Source: Cyprinodon diabolis
Lineage: Eukaryota; Chordata; Actinopteri; Cyprinodontiformes; Cyprinodontidae
Direction of reading: 5' to 3'
DNA length: 64,000 nucleotides
Assembly: GCA_030533445.1 (NCBI GenBank)
Contig: CM060081.1
Coordinates: 21,174,611 to 21,238,610, forward strand
Positions 24,901-39,530 of this stretch are shown piece by piece. The number at the start of each line of letters is the position of its first letter. The first letter of the stretch is position 1. Below the pieces are notes generated by a model, which saw only the letters and a program-made list of their open reading frames with translations, was not told the DNA's origin and did no database searches. A program made the position numbers and the translations under genes.

Positions 24901-27900
24901 CTCTGCCTAATAACAAAGCTGTGAGTCTCTAGACATGGATGTAAGAATGCATGCTTTTTATTATTGTTACAAGGTAGGATTTGTGATTTTTTTCAATGCT
25001 GAAAATGAATGTGATGCTCTTGTCACGTGAGTTAAAGAGCCATTTGCTGCTGATTCTGAATTTCCCAAAGCAAAAAAATAGAATCATAAAAGATTATGGT
25101 GCTGAAATACTAACCTTTAGAGCTTAATACATGAAGGTAGCTGAAGATACTTTCTGCAGAGGGTCAGCGGGATTCCAGGTGACCTCTGGACTTGTTCTTT
25201 TAGCATCTTCTGTTACCTTTCTACCCATCTCCACTGTATCTTGACCGGCAGACAGAGGAGGTACAGCTCACAGATGATAAACATAATGATAGAACAACTT
25301 TCTCATGTTTACATCAGGTAGAAACAACAACAAAAGAAACAACCCGTCCAATAAACTTCCAAATCTCAATTATTTAGCTCCTAGACCAGAGGTTTTCAAC
25401 AGGGGTTCGTGACCCCTAGGGGGTCCATGGAGGACGAAAGTTTTGGTTGATTCAAAATTTTTTTTATATCCCCCCCTGCAATTTTTTCCACTAATTGGAA
25501 TTTCTTCGAATTCACATAAACACGAATTCAACACACGGTAGTAAACACATAAATGGAGGCAGAAGATGTCTTTCAGTCATCAATGCAAACATCTAGCGAC
25601 ACACAGGAGCTCTATCAAGCTGGGCACCGTTTCATTCACAACACCTGTCCCATCTACAAGGAATCAGAATAAGAAATACTTAAACAATCCCAGGGAGAAA
25701 TTACTTTCCTTACATGACTCAATCTGTAATAGAGTGACTGTAGGACCAGTTTGATATAACACAATTTCATACAATATATATCATTAGGGGGTCCCCGCTC
25801 CATCTTGCCATCAGTTTGGGGGTCCTTGGCCTGGAAAACGTTGAAGACCCCTCTCCTAGACTATTGACCCAACAAGTACAGCCAATGGGAATGTATCCCC
25901 ATTTTCTCTTGGAAGGAAGCAATTCACCATTAACCTTCTATCAAAGCCAGGCAGCGCTGATCTCTGCCTGAACGCCCTGACCTCCTTCCTTCCCCTTCAG
26001 AGAAATCCCAGGCATGTGTGGAGGTAGTTCTTCTCCACTGTTACGTCCTCCATCTGTCACTGTGACACAGCATTACCTCCAAGGCCGCGCGGACCGGGCC
26101 TCAACAAATCAATGATTCAGCATAACTGAAGGGGAGCAGAGCCACAGCAGGGCTGCAGATATTACAGTTTATGCTGAAAGTCAGCCAGCACTGCGATGAA
26201 AACAAAACACTTTCTGATAGTTTAACTTTGTTCTGCTCCAAAAATCACTTAGATGCAAATGTTCATCTAGAGAGGCTAATAATGCCAGACAAATAATAAA
26301 ATCTGAAATAGGTCTTAGCTTATCCAGAAATAAAAATCCCCTCCCCACTTTTTTTTTTTATCACAATTGTCATTTTTTTTATTACAATGATGAGAATTTG
26401 GTATTGTATACTTCTGTAGGAAGATACAATTGGCAAAATCTCACCATTTGTTACCTTCAATAAACGACACAATATCATCATTCATCTTTAATATCATAGA
26501 AAATTTGGAGTTATATTGTTTTCATTATCTTAGCAAAGTGTCACAGTTGTTTTACAGTTTGCATTGGTCCTGCATCAGTCCAAACCATACATAAATGCAG
26601 GTCCTTATCTTGTATTTTAAACCTTAGGTCTTGGACTTACATATCTTCCTGTCACAGCTCAACCCTGACCTTTATTCCTAGAAACTCCATGCTGCCTGAA
26701 CTCTTTGTATTGTTGAACCTTGGTACTTAATTACCTCTACATTTCAACATGCCTGCCTGTCTTCTATCCCTAACCCGTTCTCCTCTGAAGCGCATTCCCA
26801 TCCTGATTCGACCCTCTTACGACTAGAACCAGGGGTAGACCAGTCAGTGCTCGTATCTGCTGGCTGTGGGGGTAATTTTAGAATAAATGTAATTTAGATT
26901 AATACTCTTGCTTCATGTAGATTCATTAGCTGATTTTTTTTTGGCTTATTTGTAAAGCTCATAGCACTTTGCACTTGAGGTTTGCAATTACTTCTGAAGA
27001 GCTTAAATTGATTTTTTCTCCATAAATGGACATTTCATAACTGCAGGCCTGAGCAGTTATACTGCTGATGCTGAGCATGCTCCTCCACTTTCTGTCATCT
27101 CCCGTGTGACTGCAAAACACTTACTCTGTTACACTTACCCTCTAACACACACTGCAAATCTAAAACACTGATTCCACATCTTTTTTTAATCTTGCATTTG
27201 TCTCTAAAATGTTAAATGTTTCAACCAGTGATGAGCTTCTTGTCATGCTTGATTTTTACCGTAGAGGACGGGTTGCATGACAATTATGTTGAAAACAAAA
27301 GTATATGGTTAATAAAACAAATGTTACTGATTACTGCTGAGCAATAGTCTGTTTCATCTTTTCGGTGTAATATTCTTATTTCATCAACCTGTTGGACACA
27401 TAAATATTTTTTTAAAGAAACAAGATTAGGGTTGTTTTGTTTAAATGAAAACTGTTCCATTTATTTGTACTGTCATTAAATTGTTATTTAATTCTTTAAT
27501 TCTTAATTCTTTCATTAAGGTTCTACCCTGTTCACACTTTGCATGTAGGGTTGCATTGGTCCACTGTGTTTGGATTTTTGCAGGTTAGCTTGTGTTTTAG
27601 TGTTTGCTACTGAATTTGTAAAAAAAAAATTCTTCCGACGATAAGAAATCCAATTTTGATTTTACGGCGATTGAATTTCTGCTAATTATTTTATACAGCA
27701 ATATGTAGATTAAATTGGAACAAATTTATTTTGAATTAACAATTTTTCCTGGCAAAAATCAATTCATCCTTGTGCACCAATTTTACAACCTTAACAACGG
27801 ACATGCCTGCAATTTTAATAAATTGATATCACATATTTTGCATATTAACAAAAAGTAACTGCTAAGAAAATGTGTATCTTTAGTTCTCATAAAAGCCTAT

Positions 27901-30900
27901 AAATGAATATTTGCTCTGTTTCCTGCCTTTTTCGAAAATGTAAATCTGTTCCTGTAGGACATAACTGGTATCAGTGTGTGTGCCCTCTGTCTTTGTCCAC
28001 ATGCATTAAATGAAGTCCTATAAATTTTGAATTAGTTTTGCGTTACATCATTGTTTATATTCTTTGCTTACGGCTTGTGTCCCTGAGGAGACATTCAGAC
28101 ACTGACTTTATTACCTCTGATGCAACTCAGCCCTCCCTGCATGCTGGTAATGCGTTTATGACCAACTAAAAGGTTGTTCAGAAACCACAGAGGTTTTGTT
28201 TACACTTAGCATATTGCTGAGAGAAAGATTAAAGGTTGGTCTTTCACTAGCAATCATGCAATAAATTATGACAACATATAGAAAAACCATACTGTAAATT
28301 ATGCTTAATAGCATATGGTTATAGCAGAAATACATCCTTGCATTTAAAGCTACAGTGTGTAATTTTCAGCGACATCTAACGTCCAGACTGGAGACCACAG
28401 CAACATAAACATCTCCCCCCCACCGCTTCTCCCCCCTGACAGTACGGCGAGCATTACGGGACAAAATGTCTTCCACGACATCCGCATCATCTACCTTCTC
28501 AAGTGATGAGGTTTGTTTACATAGATAATTTTACAGATAGTATTTCATTGGTCTGTGTGTTCAGTACCGTCTCAGTTCATCTCTCTTAACTTGCCGTAGT
28601 TACTTTCGAGCGTAATGGGCGATCTCGCAATCGCTAGTTTGTTGGCTCTGCGCTGCCGTAGAACAAATATGTCTGCCTCCATGGCTGCAAGACCCGCTCC
28701 TATGTAATTATAAATAACGAATACTAAGGCAACGCAAATATTAAGGTTAAGAGGCTGAGCTCGTAGATGATGATAAATAACATAGTTATGTATAATATAT
28801 TACATTTCTCACTGTATATCCCTGTAATTATTACACACTGTAGCTTTAATGCTAATTTTAACAGCAAGTTTTTTTTATTATTCAAACAAATATAAATAAA
28901 TATAAAGAGTTTTAATTTAAAAAATGTAATCCTTAGTTTTTTTTCTTTACTATCTTAAAATTTGAAAATGTTCTATACATCTCTTCAACAACTCCCTCTA
29001 AAACTGTCCGACTAAAGTTAAACTTTCTTAATTTTCTTTTGCTGTACCTACTGGTAATTTGTCCCACTGTCGCCAGACAGAACGTCTTTAACTCAGTCAG
29101 TTTTTTTTGTCTGCCTTTGACAATTTATATTATAAATTATAAATTATTATAAATTATAAATTTATATTATAAATTTATATTTTCTATAGATCTGACCTCA
29201 CATCTTTGTGATGGCCAGATATGAAAACATTAGGCATTGTTACAAGGACATAAGTATTTGGTATGAAGGAACTACTGGAGAATAATGCTTCATGAAAATG
29301 TGCCAATCGGAAGATTCTGGTCTGATTCGCCTTAATCTGAATTAGATGATAAATCAAATAAGAATAATAATATTATCTCTTCATATAAACATCCTGTATG
29401 TTAACATTTTTATTTCATGTTCATTCTGATTCTGGCAAATTGACCAAATAGATTGACCTATTCAGCCTGCTACCTTTCCACCCTTATAGGGACAAGATAG
29501 TTGCTGGGCATAACTGCTTTGTTACTCATTTAGCCTATAGGTAAATGTAAAGCAATGATGCCTCTTCCTCTGTGGTTGGTTTTGACACATTTGGCTTTAA
29601 CTCTGTGCATGTTGAGAGCTTTTAATTGGAATAAAGCGTTATTATAGCATTATTTAAAGTTGTGCTGATATATAATGCTTTTTTTTATTAATGTATTTGA
29701 TCATAAAAAATTTAATATCTGTAACCAGAACTAGTGTCTTTGTTGTTCTGAAGCTATTTTTAGAACTCATTTGAGCCCTAAAGTTCCTTCCTAATGTCTT
29801 TAGATTTTATACCAATATTAACATATAACGTCTTTTCCTTGAGATGTCTTCTCCTTTCTGAAGGGCATCTGCAGCATATTTATATAAATTCCCAAATTAA
29901 TCATTTTGTGGAGTTTAATGGAAGCTTTTATGGTTTATTTAAGTTGCTTTTAAACTAGTAAATTCCTCATCCCTGGGTTGCATTTAAGCCTATGTGGATA
30001 AGTAACGTCTTTAGAAAGCTCTTTGACTTTTATTTTAATTTATAAAGTTTATAAACAAATGTTACAAACAGACCACTTTTGGATCTGCCTTTGATGCTAT
30101 TAATTGTAAATGTATTAATTAGATAAAGAAATGAGGCACAGTAATCTAAGGTTCCCCTGCCCACATGGACTCAGCTCTGCACTTCCTAATTTTAGTATAG
30201 TTTTATTAATTAGGCTGTGAAATAACATTTTACCCAAAACGTTACTTTTATATTTATCTTGAATCAATGCCTGAGCTTATAGCGTTGGTTAAACCATCAT
30301 CAGAGGGATTTCTCTCCTAAAACTTTAAATTTTAATCTCTTTCTACAAGTGCTGGCCAAGGCTGAGGGTGTGCCAGATTTCCCTCCCTCCTCCTGCCGTC
30401 CGGAGGGGCGGGGTCCACATGATGCTACATCAACACGAGCAGCTAGTACGATGCAGATGTATCCCGCCCGCGCGGTCACAGCGGCTCCCGTTGGAATTAG
30501 GCCGATATTTCGGACAACTTCAGACGTGGTTAGCCGTATATAGATTTCCTTCCCACTTTATTTTAAAATAAATAAACCAGGGCTGCGCCCGTGTCTGTCC
30601 GTCTGCTGGTGAATATATGAAGTGATTACAGGAGAGCTGCAGGAGCGCTGGATCCCTCAGTGAGTAAATTAGTCTTAAACAGGAGCAGACAGTTTATATA
30701 AGATAGTTGCTCGTGTTTATGCAGTTTCCCCTTTAAAAACGCCTGTCTGGAGACTTTAATAGTTGTTACATTCATGCTGATTTTGCACAGTTTCTATCTT
30801 AATCAGTTAAATAACATGCTGCTGTCATTTTGCACATCTCTGATGTTGCTGCTGTTTTCAAATATCCATCACTGTAAAATGTCCATAACTGTATATTGGT

Positions 30901-33900
30901 TATTTATTCTCCAGATGCACAGTTTATATTGTTAAAACTCTTTACACTACAGTATTTTATTGTTTATCTTTTAATTCTTCACTATTATGTTATTCTAAGG
31001 TCCACATTTGTGTGATCATTTTTTTGTATAATCTTTTTGCTGCTGTAAAACACCAGAATTTCCCTTCATTGTGGGACAATAAAGGAATTTTTATTCTATT
31101 CTATTCTAATAATATGTTTGACACATAAAAACTGTGCCCAAGTGTTCGGTTCCATCCAAATCTTTACTTAAAGCATAGAAATTTGTTGATTGAATAATGT
31201 TTTCACACCTGCACAACCCCCCCACCCTTGAATATTTTAGGGCAGTAAAATGACAAGCATTATGCATCATTTACAAGCCAGGCCCTGATTGGCTACGGCT
31301 GCGCGTCTCTCCGTGTGGCAACAGCCTTCCCATCCACCCAACAGCTCCGTGTTCCCTCATGCCGTGGTGATTTCTCTGCCTACAAGGGCCCTCTCTGCAG
31401 CATCCATCGTAGTAGCTATGGCAACAGCAGCTCTGACCCTGGGTGAGCTTGTTACCATCACCACTGGCTTGACCTGGATTCCTCAAAGCATCACAGGCAG
31501 ACACTCCTAGCTTGGACAACTGACCTGCTTCTCACATTGATTAGCGATCAAGCAGCTGGAGCTGATGCTGCGATAACCCACAGGTCTATAGGGTTATTAA
31601 AGGCTCTATCTCGTCAGGTCTGTGAGAATTACATTTCTTAAAGCTGTGGATGAAGACAGCATTCTATCCCTTTAGGATTGATTGTTTTTTTTCTTTATCC
31701 AGTGTGTGCTGGTAAATATACCATCTTTGGTTTCCTGCTTTGCCATTCCTGCTCTGCATGAATACACATTTTGACATGTAGTCCGTGACATCTTTTCCCT
31801 TCCTCATGCATTACTTCAGGATAAATAAACCCCGACTGTCTGCCTTATGCAGTGTTTGGAGAACATATTTCTCATATTTTAGTACCGTCTGCAATATCTA
31901 TTGTATCTGGTAAAGATGTATTTGTTTGGTTTTACTTTTATTGCTGTAGCATAAACCCTAAAAAAAAATGTAGGAAGCCCTGCTGTCAGATCTTTCCATA
32001 TATTAATTATTTTTAAAGAGTATTCTCTGATAGTGTTTTCAAAGTTTGGAGCACATAAAGGGAGACAAATCTTTGATCATCACCCAGAGTCCTTAGTTCT
32101 GTCTAAGGCTCTCTTTTCTTTAGTTAAGAGTTCAGATTTAGGATTGGGTTAAGGTCTGGGGACTGTGTTCTGAATCAATGTTCTATTAAAAGATGTAGTT
32201 CTGCTAATTCCCACTGTGCCACCACAACAAACTTTTGAAGTGTTTTTTTTTTTTTACCTCTTCTTCTTCTTCTCTTTATCTTTCAGTAAGCTAAGACATA
32301 TGCAGATTCATACTGCAAACAAACATCAACAGAGTGTAGAGACTGAAGAAGTGCCAAGGTGCAGGGGGGAGTTGGGTTGGGTTCGCACTGAAGATAAACT
32401 AATCAGGGGTTGACGTGAAGGATTTTTAGCACTTGCCCTTCTGGCAAGTGACTTTCACATTTCATTTGCCCAGAAACAATTTTTACTTGCCCAGTACAAT
32501 GTTTGATAAATATACCGGTAGTTCCTAATATTCGTTTTTATATATATATATCAATGAAACATGTTTGTTTTTTAAATGTTTTTTGTAATTCAGTATTTTT
32601 TAAGTTAACAGGTTCCTGGTGTGTTTATTTTCTTTTTCCATACTTTTCAAACTAAACTTTGCTTTAAACTGTTGTGTGCTTGGAAAAATATAAATTGTAA
32701 AGTTAAAAATCTAAAAAAAACTTCAGAGGTTAAAAACTTAAGATAAATCACAAGATAGAAGTCAATGTCACAAAAGAATAACTTATTTTAGAGTCACAGT
32801 ATGTTTATACAAGATAATACTATTAATATAATGTGACTATTCTAGAGAATCATTATACATAGTTATTTTATACAGGGTTTCCACAGTCTTACATAATTTC
32901 AGAATTCCCTGAATTTTAACTGACTCAGGATTAGTTTTCCCTGACAAAATAAATGCAGCTGTTTGTCATTTTGGTAACTACATCAAATTTACTGTAGGTC
33001 GACAAGAATCATGCCATCTGGCGGAAAATCACACGCCTTTTTCAAATCACGCGAGAATGGCGCCGGCAACGCTTCTGGGTCGTTTTCATCAAATGTCGGT
33101 GATTTTAAAGTAATTTTGAGTGATAAATAAAACATTTTTGCGATCATTGAAGTTGCCTGGCGGGCAAATGCAATGAAATTTTTACTCTCCAAACAATAAA
33201 AACTACTTGCCGCGGGAGATCAGGCGATGGTTAACATCGAGCCCTGCCAATACACGTTTTTTAAGGCGCACGGCAATACAGATGATTTTGACATCAGTCT
33301 AAATGATCCTCAATATGTGCTGACCTTTTATTACACAGGTCTTAATTTAAACAAAAAAAAATGAAAAAATGCATTAACAAGACATTGAACATGACTAGCT
33401 AATAGAAGGAATTGTAATCTATGCAATCTCAAGGCATGACTGGAGAAGGCACTACTTAATCAGCAAATACATTCAATCATGGGCTGATCTGATACAAGAT
33501 TAAAAATGACAAAGTTGCTACTCTTATATAGTGCAATATAGATAAAGAAGGTCTGATAAATAACTTACAAGGTGTTTGTGACCTGAAGGTTTAAATTTCG
33601 TCACCAATGTTTAAGCAGTGAAGTCTAAATGCGCCCTTAGGCCGTCTTTACATTGATTCTGCTCTGTTTCTGCTCCATCATGCAGAAATCGCTTGATATG
33701 TGTATAACCTTTTCATCCATCCTGACAGCCCGCCTTCTTCATATCATGCTCCAGCGCCATGGAGCCAGTGGGAATTACCTCATCAACTAGAATGGCTTCT
33801 ATTTACGAGGTAGAGGAACATGCAAGGATGACAGAGTCAGTGTGACATCACCATACCATGCACTCTGACAAGTTTCCCAGAGCATTTGGGGGAGACTCAG

Positions 33901-36900
33901 CCCTCAGTATCACAGATCCTCCACTATACTTTGAATGGTCATGAGAAGATTTTCCGCATTTTCTTCCTTCTCCTTCACATCCAACCGTCCTGGAGTCTCT
34001 CTCTCCAAAAAGCTGGATGTTTCTCTCCACTAGAAAAAACGTCTGTCAGAGTTGACCAAACTCTAAATATCTATGTTTTTAAAAGCAGGACAGAAAAGCT
34101 GTTTTTTCCTCCTTCATTCTTAAGTAAATTGGTTGGTATTTGTTGTCATGGTGACTTACTGACCCTTCAGGTTAGTTTCATATCAACAAGTGTGCTGTTG
34201 TTTTTTTTCTTCTGGAGAAAATTTTCTGGGTTCTTAATGGTATATTATTCTGCTTTAATAGATGTAGATATATCTTTTAATGCATTTTTATGAAGTGAAG
34301 TAGTAAATCTTTCCACATCCCTATCTACCACTCCTGCTCCTGCATCTATAGGATACTTCACAGTCAGTCTCAAAATATCAGTTCTAGCTTGAGTCACACT
34401 GAATATGATCCATCCTTTAAAGGATGGAAAAAAACAGATGCTGTAGATTAAGACGCTGTTGATAGAAACCAAAGGTGTTCATGGATCTCTTCGTCAGCTG
34501 CCTACGTCCCAGCTGTAGGCTCCCTGAGCTGTCATCTTGCTGTTGAAGCCAGACTGTGTAGGAGTGCTTATTTCTGTCCTTTCTCCAAGCCACCCTCCAT
34601 CCCTGCCTAAAGGAGAACAGAAGTCATCTCACTAAACCCATGTGGATTCTGCCTGGAAACTCTTCTGCTGCTCGTCCTGCCCGACTTGAACATGTCAGGG
34701 CGCCCCACTAAGAAGGGAAGCCGCTGATTTGCTTGTTTTTGGCAAAAGATCAATGAATCTTTAAAGAAATTTGTTCATTAGCATGAGGAGTAGGGCTGGG
34801 TATTTTCGCCAAAGTCCTGAATCGATTCGATTTTGATTCATACAGTTCTAAATCTATTAATTTCAATTCGATCTGTTTCTTCAATAATGAAAGTGGTTCA
34901 ACTGTGTTTTAAAATACTCATGTATTTTATTTTTTCCTGACATATTAAACACAAAGTGCAAACTTGTAAATTGGATAGTTTAAACTTGAGATATGAACAA
35001 AACTGTCTCAAAAGTGCAAACTTGTTTGTGAAAAGTGAAAAAGTGAAGCCTCACTCGAGCAAGCAGATGTGACACAGCGGGGACACGGCAGACATGCATG
35101 AGCTGCATTATCTCCACTGCAAAAGCCATATTTGCAGCGCTGTCTATAACAACTACAGGGTGTTTGCTGGTCAGCCCCCATTTGTTAATGTCTTCATTCA
35201 ACCTGTTGGGTTTATATAAAAATGTAAAGGAATCGATTCAAAACCGATTAAATCGATTTTTTTACCCAGCCCTAATGAGGAGCTTCTTTGAGTTCCCTGA
35301 AAGAAAGAAATGAGACACTGAAGAGAATTCCAAAAAAGTTAAAAGCAATCCACTGGACTTTGCTTCCAAGTTCGAAGACGTTTCGCTTCCAGAAAGATTT
35401 TTCAATGCAAAATATCAGAAATAGCATTGAGTTTGAGACTTCATAGAGTGGACCAAAAATAAAGCCTTGGTTTGGCTTGGAAAACATGCAAATATAACCG
35501 GACGAATTGGTCCGCCCCTTGGAAATGGGAAATCATTGGGTTCTTTGTTAGCCTGCAATACCCGATACCTGTCTTTGTTTCTGAAGTGGTGTCGTTAGAG
35601 GGAATTGTTGGCTTGGCTGAACGTGGAGTGCTCTGCTACTCTGCATGGTGCTGGGAGCCACAATGATAGCTAAAGGAAACAACTGTATCGCTGTATCGTA
35701 GGTTTTTGAAATCGGAAATGTGAGTCAACCTCCTCTGTTTAAGGTTGTTTTTTCTTTCTTAACATGATAACATTCTGGTCCTCAAAATAATGTCCTTTGT
35801 TCATAAGGTGTAGATGTACCGCAGAGTCTTGTCCCGAGGAGGTCGCTCTTCTATGTTGGGCCATGCGTCTGTGGTGAGGTTGTTTGGTTTCCCAATTATA
35901 AAGATCAGAGCATTCCTCACTGCTTTGAACTGCATGAGGAGAATGAAATTCAGCAGTTGCTTGATTTATTGTCTTGTAAAAAGTTTTTAAACTCTTATCT
36001 TATCTAAGTTTAACTTGTCAGGACATAGAAAATGACCTGGTCTTTACTAGAAATGTCAAAGGGAGGAAAATCAATAGCAATCCTTATTTGGGTAAACTTG
36101 TTACACTCTGACTTCATTATAAAGAGATGCTTGTATTTCTTTCTTTGTTAATGACCTTTTCTTTTTAAAGTGGGCTTCACAAAATATCTGCAGTGTCTTT
36201 CAGCTGTTTTATTTTAGAATAACCAATGTTTTTATCACTGGTTCTTTATATGATCCAGCTGTTACATTTAAGGAGTTTGTATTTGACTCGGTCAGTGAGG
36301 AACAAATCAGAATTTTGTTGTTAATGTCTGAAAATGTTTGTACAGCTTTGAGTTGTGACCGGTGGACACAGCAGCACAAACATACACCATAAACAAAAAG
36401 ATAGCTTTACAAAAATCAGGATATCATACAGCTGATAAAAAGTAGCCGCCTGCTGGTATGGCGGCCGTATGAGGCAGATGATTTCTCTCCACTTCTTTAC
36501 CTCAGTGTTTTTTAAAACGTTACCGCTCCAGGCAGAAGAAATGGGAATAAGCCCCGAGGCGTCAAAGCCTTCAGGGGGCAATAGACTTCATTAGATCGGG
36601 AGAAAAAAGTTATTTATAACATACTAATGTATGCAGAATATATATTTTAAATAATAGACAGGCTGGACTGGAGACACAGCCACTACAGGAGATCCTTCCT
36701 GCCTACAACTATTAACACCTTGTTGAGGAAATTCCTATACGAGTTGCAAAAATATGTATTTTCCTGTTTCAATAGGATATTTAGGATTGAACTGAATCTT
36801 TGACCAGAGAACATGCCAAACCTTGAGGCCGGTGTGGTATAGGATGTGTACCACCCCTGTAAGCTAAAAACAGGAACCTGGGGTTTCTTATTGATAATAG

Positions 36901-39474
36901 GTTGAGGAACCATGCCTGCTGCATTTTGATGTAAGCTAAAACATCATCATTTGTTTGTAAAAACCATGAAAGCATGGGTCCTGCTTGTATTTGTGGTTCA
37001 GGCAGCTGCTAGGGTGGATATTTCACTCTTATTGCCAATCATGTCACAAAAGTAAGATCATATCTATCTTGTTTTTTAAACATGACACAGAGTATAATGG
37101 ACTCCATTGGCCATTTGCTTGTTTTGTTTCGGAATCCAGGAGCTTTCTTATATGGTACAGTAGATGTTATTCGGTATGCTTTCATCCTAGGTTTGACTTT
37201 CTGACCTCTGGTCAAGGGTCGGGAAAGGTTAAAATTACATGGTTCCAGTCCTCAGATGGTTTTCTTTGGTGGCTTCTGTAGAACAAGATTAAATCATGAG
37301 CCGTTACCATGAAGCTAGACTGTTAGGAGTTGTTTGGTGTTCAAACCTCAAATTAATGCAGGACACGGTGTAGTTGTTTTTTTTTCAGGAAAGGAGCTTC
37401 CTCTCTTGTCATCCCCACATGAACTTTAACATTTACCTTTGCTAACTGGGGCTAATTGAGTGAGAAGAAGAGAGTTTCAGTTGGAGATTAACATAATTAC
37501 AGTCCATAACTTCTCCCTACTTGCCAGTCAATTCAAATAAATCTGGAGCATTTCTGAAAAGGCTGAACACATTATCACTCAAAGATATCTGAACATTATC
37601 ACAATTAGGGCTGCAACTAACGATTATTTTAAAAATCAATGAATCGGTCGATTATTTTTTCGATTAATCGATGAATCGGACAAAAAATATTTTTTATATT
37701 AACCTCTTCATTCCAAAATAAACATTTTAGACAGAACAAACAAGCACACAAGTACAGGTTGCTCATTAACTGTACTGGTGCAATATGAAAATAAATGTTT
37801 GTGTTAAAACTATGCAAACTTACATGAAAAATGTAGCTGTACATCCACAAAATATAGGGTACTTTGTTTCATAAAGCGCAAAAAAGACAGGTAGTTTTGT
37901 TTATAAAAGCCCCTAAGGGGCTCAAACAATAAGTCCCCCCATTTCAACAAATTCGTTTTTTTAGACTAGAAGAGTTCTGCCTTTTAAGACAGGAAAGTAT
38001 AGCAGTTAAAGTTGCTACTTGAGAAAATACTTAACCATAGAGATAAAAATAGCCCTGTGATTCAAATTATAAATTGTATTTGGAATAAAAATGAGAGAAC
38101 TAGGGGTGCTAAAAAACACATCCTCCAAAGACAGATATTTACATGGGAATGTGGCAAATAATTAATTGACATATTACTTATCTTGCTGGATTTTATTCTG
38201 CTTTACTTCCATAAATTGCAGGATCTTCTTTACTTTATCTTTGCCAGAAGATGTAAACTTTAAAAGCCTTGCCCTCATAATTTGCAAATTAAAAGTAAAA
38301 TAAGTAGCCAACCTTATCACTGTCTGTAACCTACTAACAAGGTAAGGAAAGCATCAGATGAGCTACCTGAGAAACTAATGTTACGTTTCCCCACTTTAAA
38401 ACGAAACAAACATGGTCGCTCACCCTGCTGATCAGCTCTCTTCACTGCCATTGATATGGCAAGCCAAGAAGGTCACATTTCGCATTGAATTGTTGCTTTA
38501 AGATTGAAGTTAACCCGCAAAAAACGCGCATTCTCCCGAGATTACGCCGCTTTTTACGCCGTCTTTTACCAACAAGCGCCGCCTTTTACGCGCATCATGA
38601 TAGTACCGCAAGACGCGCGTTAAATACGCGCGTTTTCCTAATATGATAATGATGTCCTTCCTTCTTTTCCCACAGCCAATGCATTTGAACTGGTTGCATC
38701 CAATCGCTGATCAAGGCAGCCAGACCAAGAAAGTTCAGCACAGATCTGCTTTGTGGAAAACTACACAGAGCTCAATGTTGCAGCATTGCCAAAATTCACT
38801 GCATTGCCGTTTCACAAAGCCTTAATGTTAGGAATATATCCACTACATACACTTTGCTGTTATTTTGAATCCATGCCATGCCTATTTTCATGTAAAAACG
38901 TTTTGCATCAACATGCATCGCCAACTAATGTTTTGTATTTACACGTATTACTAGGAATGTTTCACCGATCAATACTGCCGAGAGGTGGCTTAGTAGGTTA
39001 AGTGACCTTCAATGCAAATCTTTTGCTTCGTGGCAGGTTCGAATCCGGCAGAGGCAGTCTGACTTTTCCCTTTATATTCTGTCTTGTCTCCAACCAAGCC
39101 CATTTATTTATTTTTTTTTTCTGAGAATATAATCATAAATGTAGAGTACTTCACTGTTTTTGATCCATCGCCATGCATTCTGTCATGTAAAAACCTTTTA
39201 TATTGTACTAATAAAATGACAATAAAGGGGACACTTGTCTTCCAGAAAATTTGTCGGTCTGACTTGTTTTCTGTATATTTTCCTGCATATCACCAACCTT
39301 TTCCCATAATGCTTTATACAGCCATGGAGCAACTGCTGTTAAAATTAAATTAACAGGAAAATTTCTTATTAAAAGTGTTATTAGTGCAATGAGAAAAAAG
39401 TTGCTTAGTTGAGCCAGTGGAGGTTTGATGATCCCCATAGCTCATGTTCTCTGTCTCCTACATATACATATATA

Positions 39475-39530
<56 letters not shown>

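Noticed and set aside
33886..34293. 135-codon plus-strand frame
   Set aside because: Phe/Leu-rich with no known motif, no splice context, and AT-biased like the surrounding intron.
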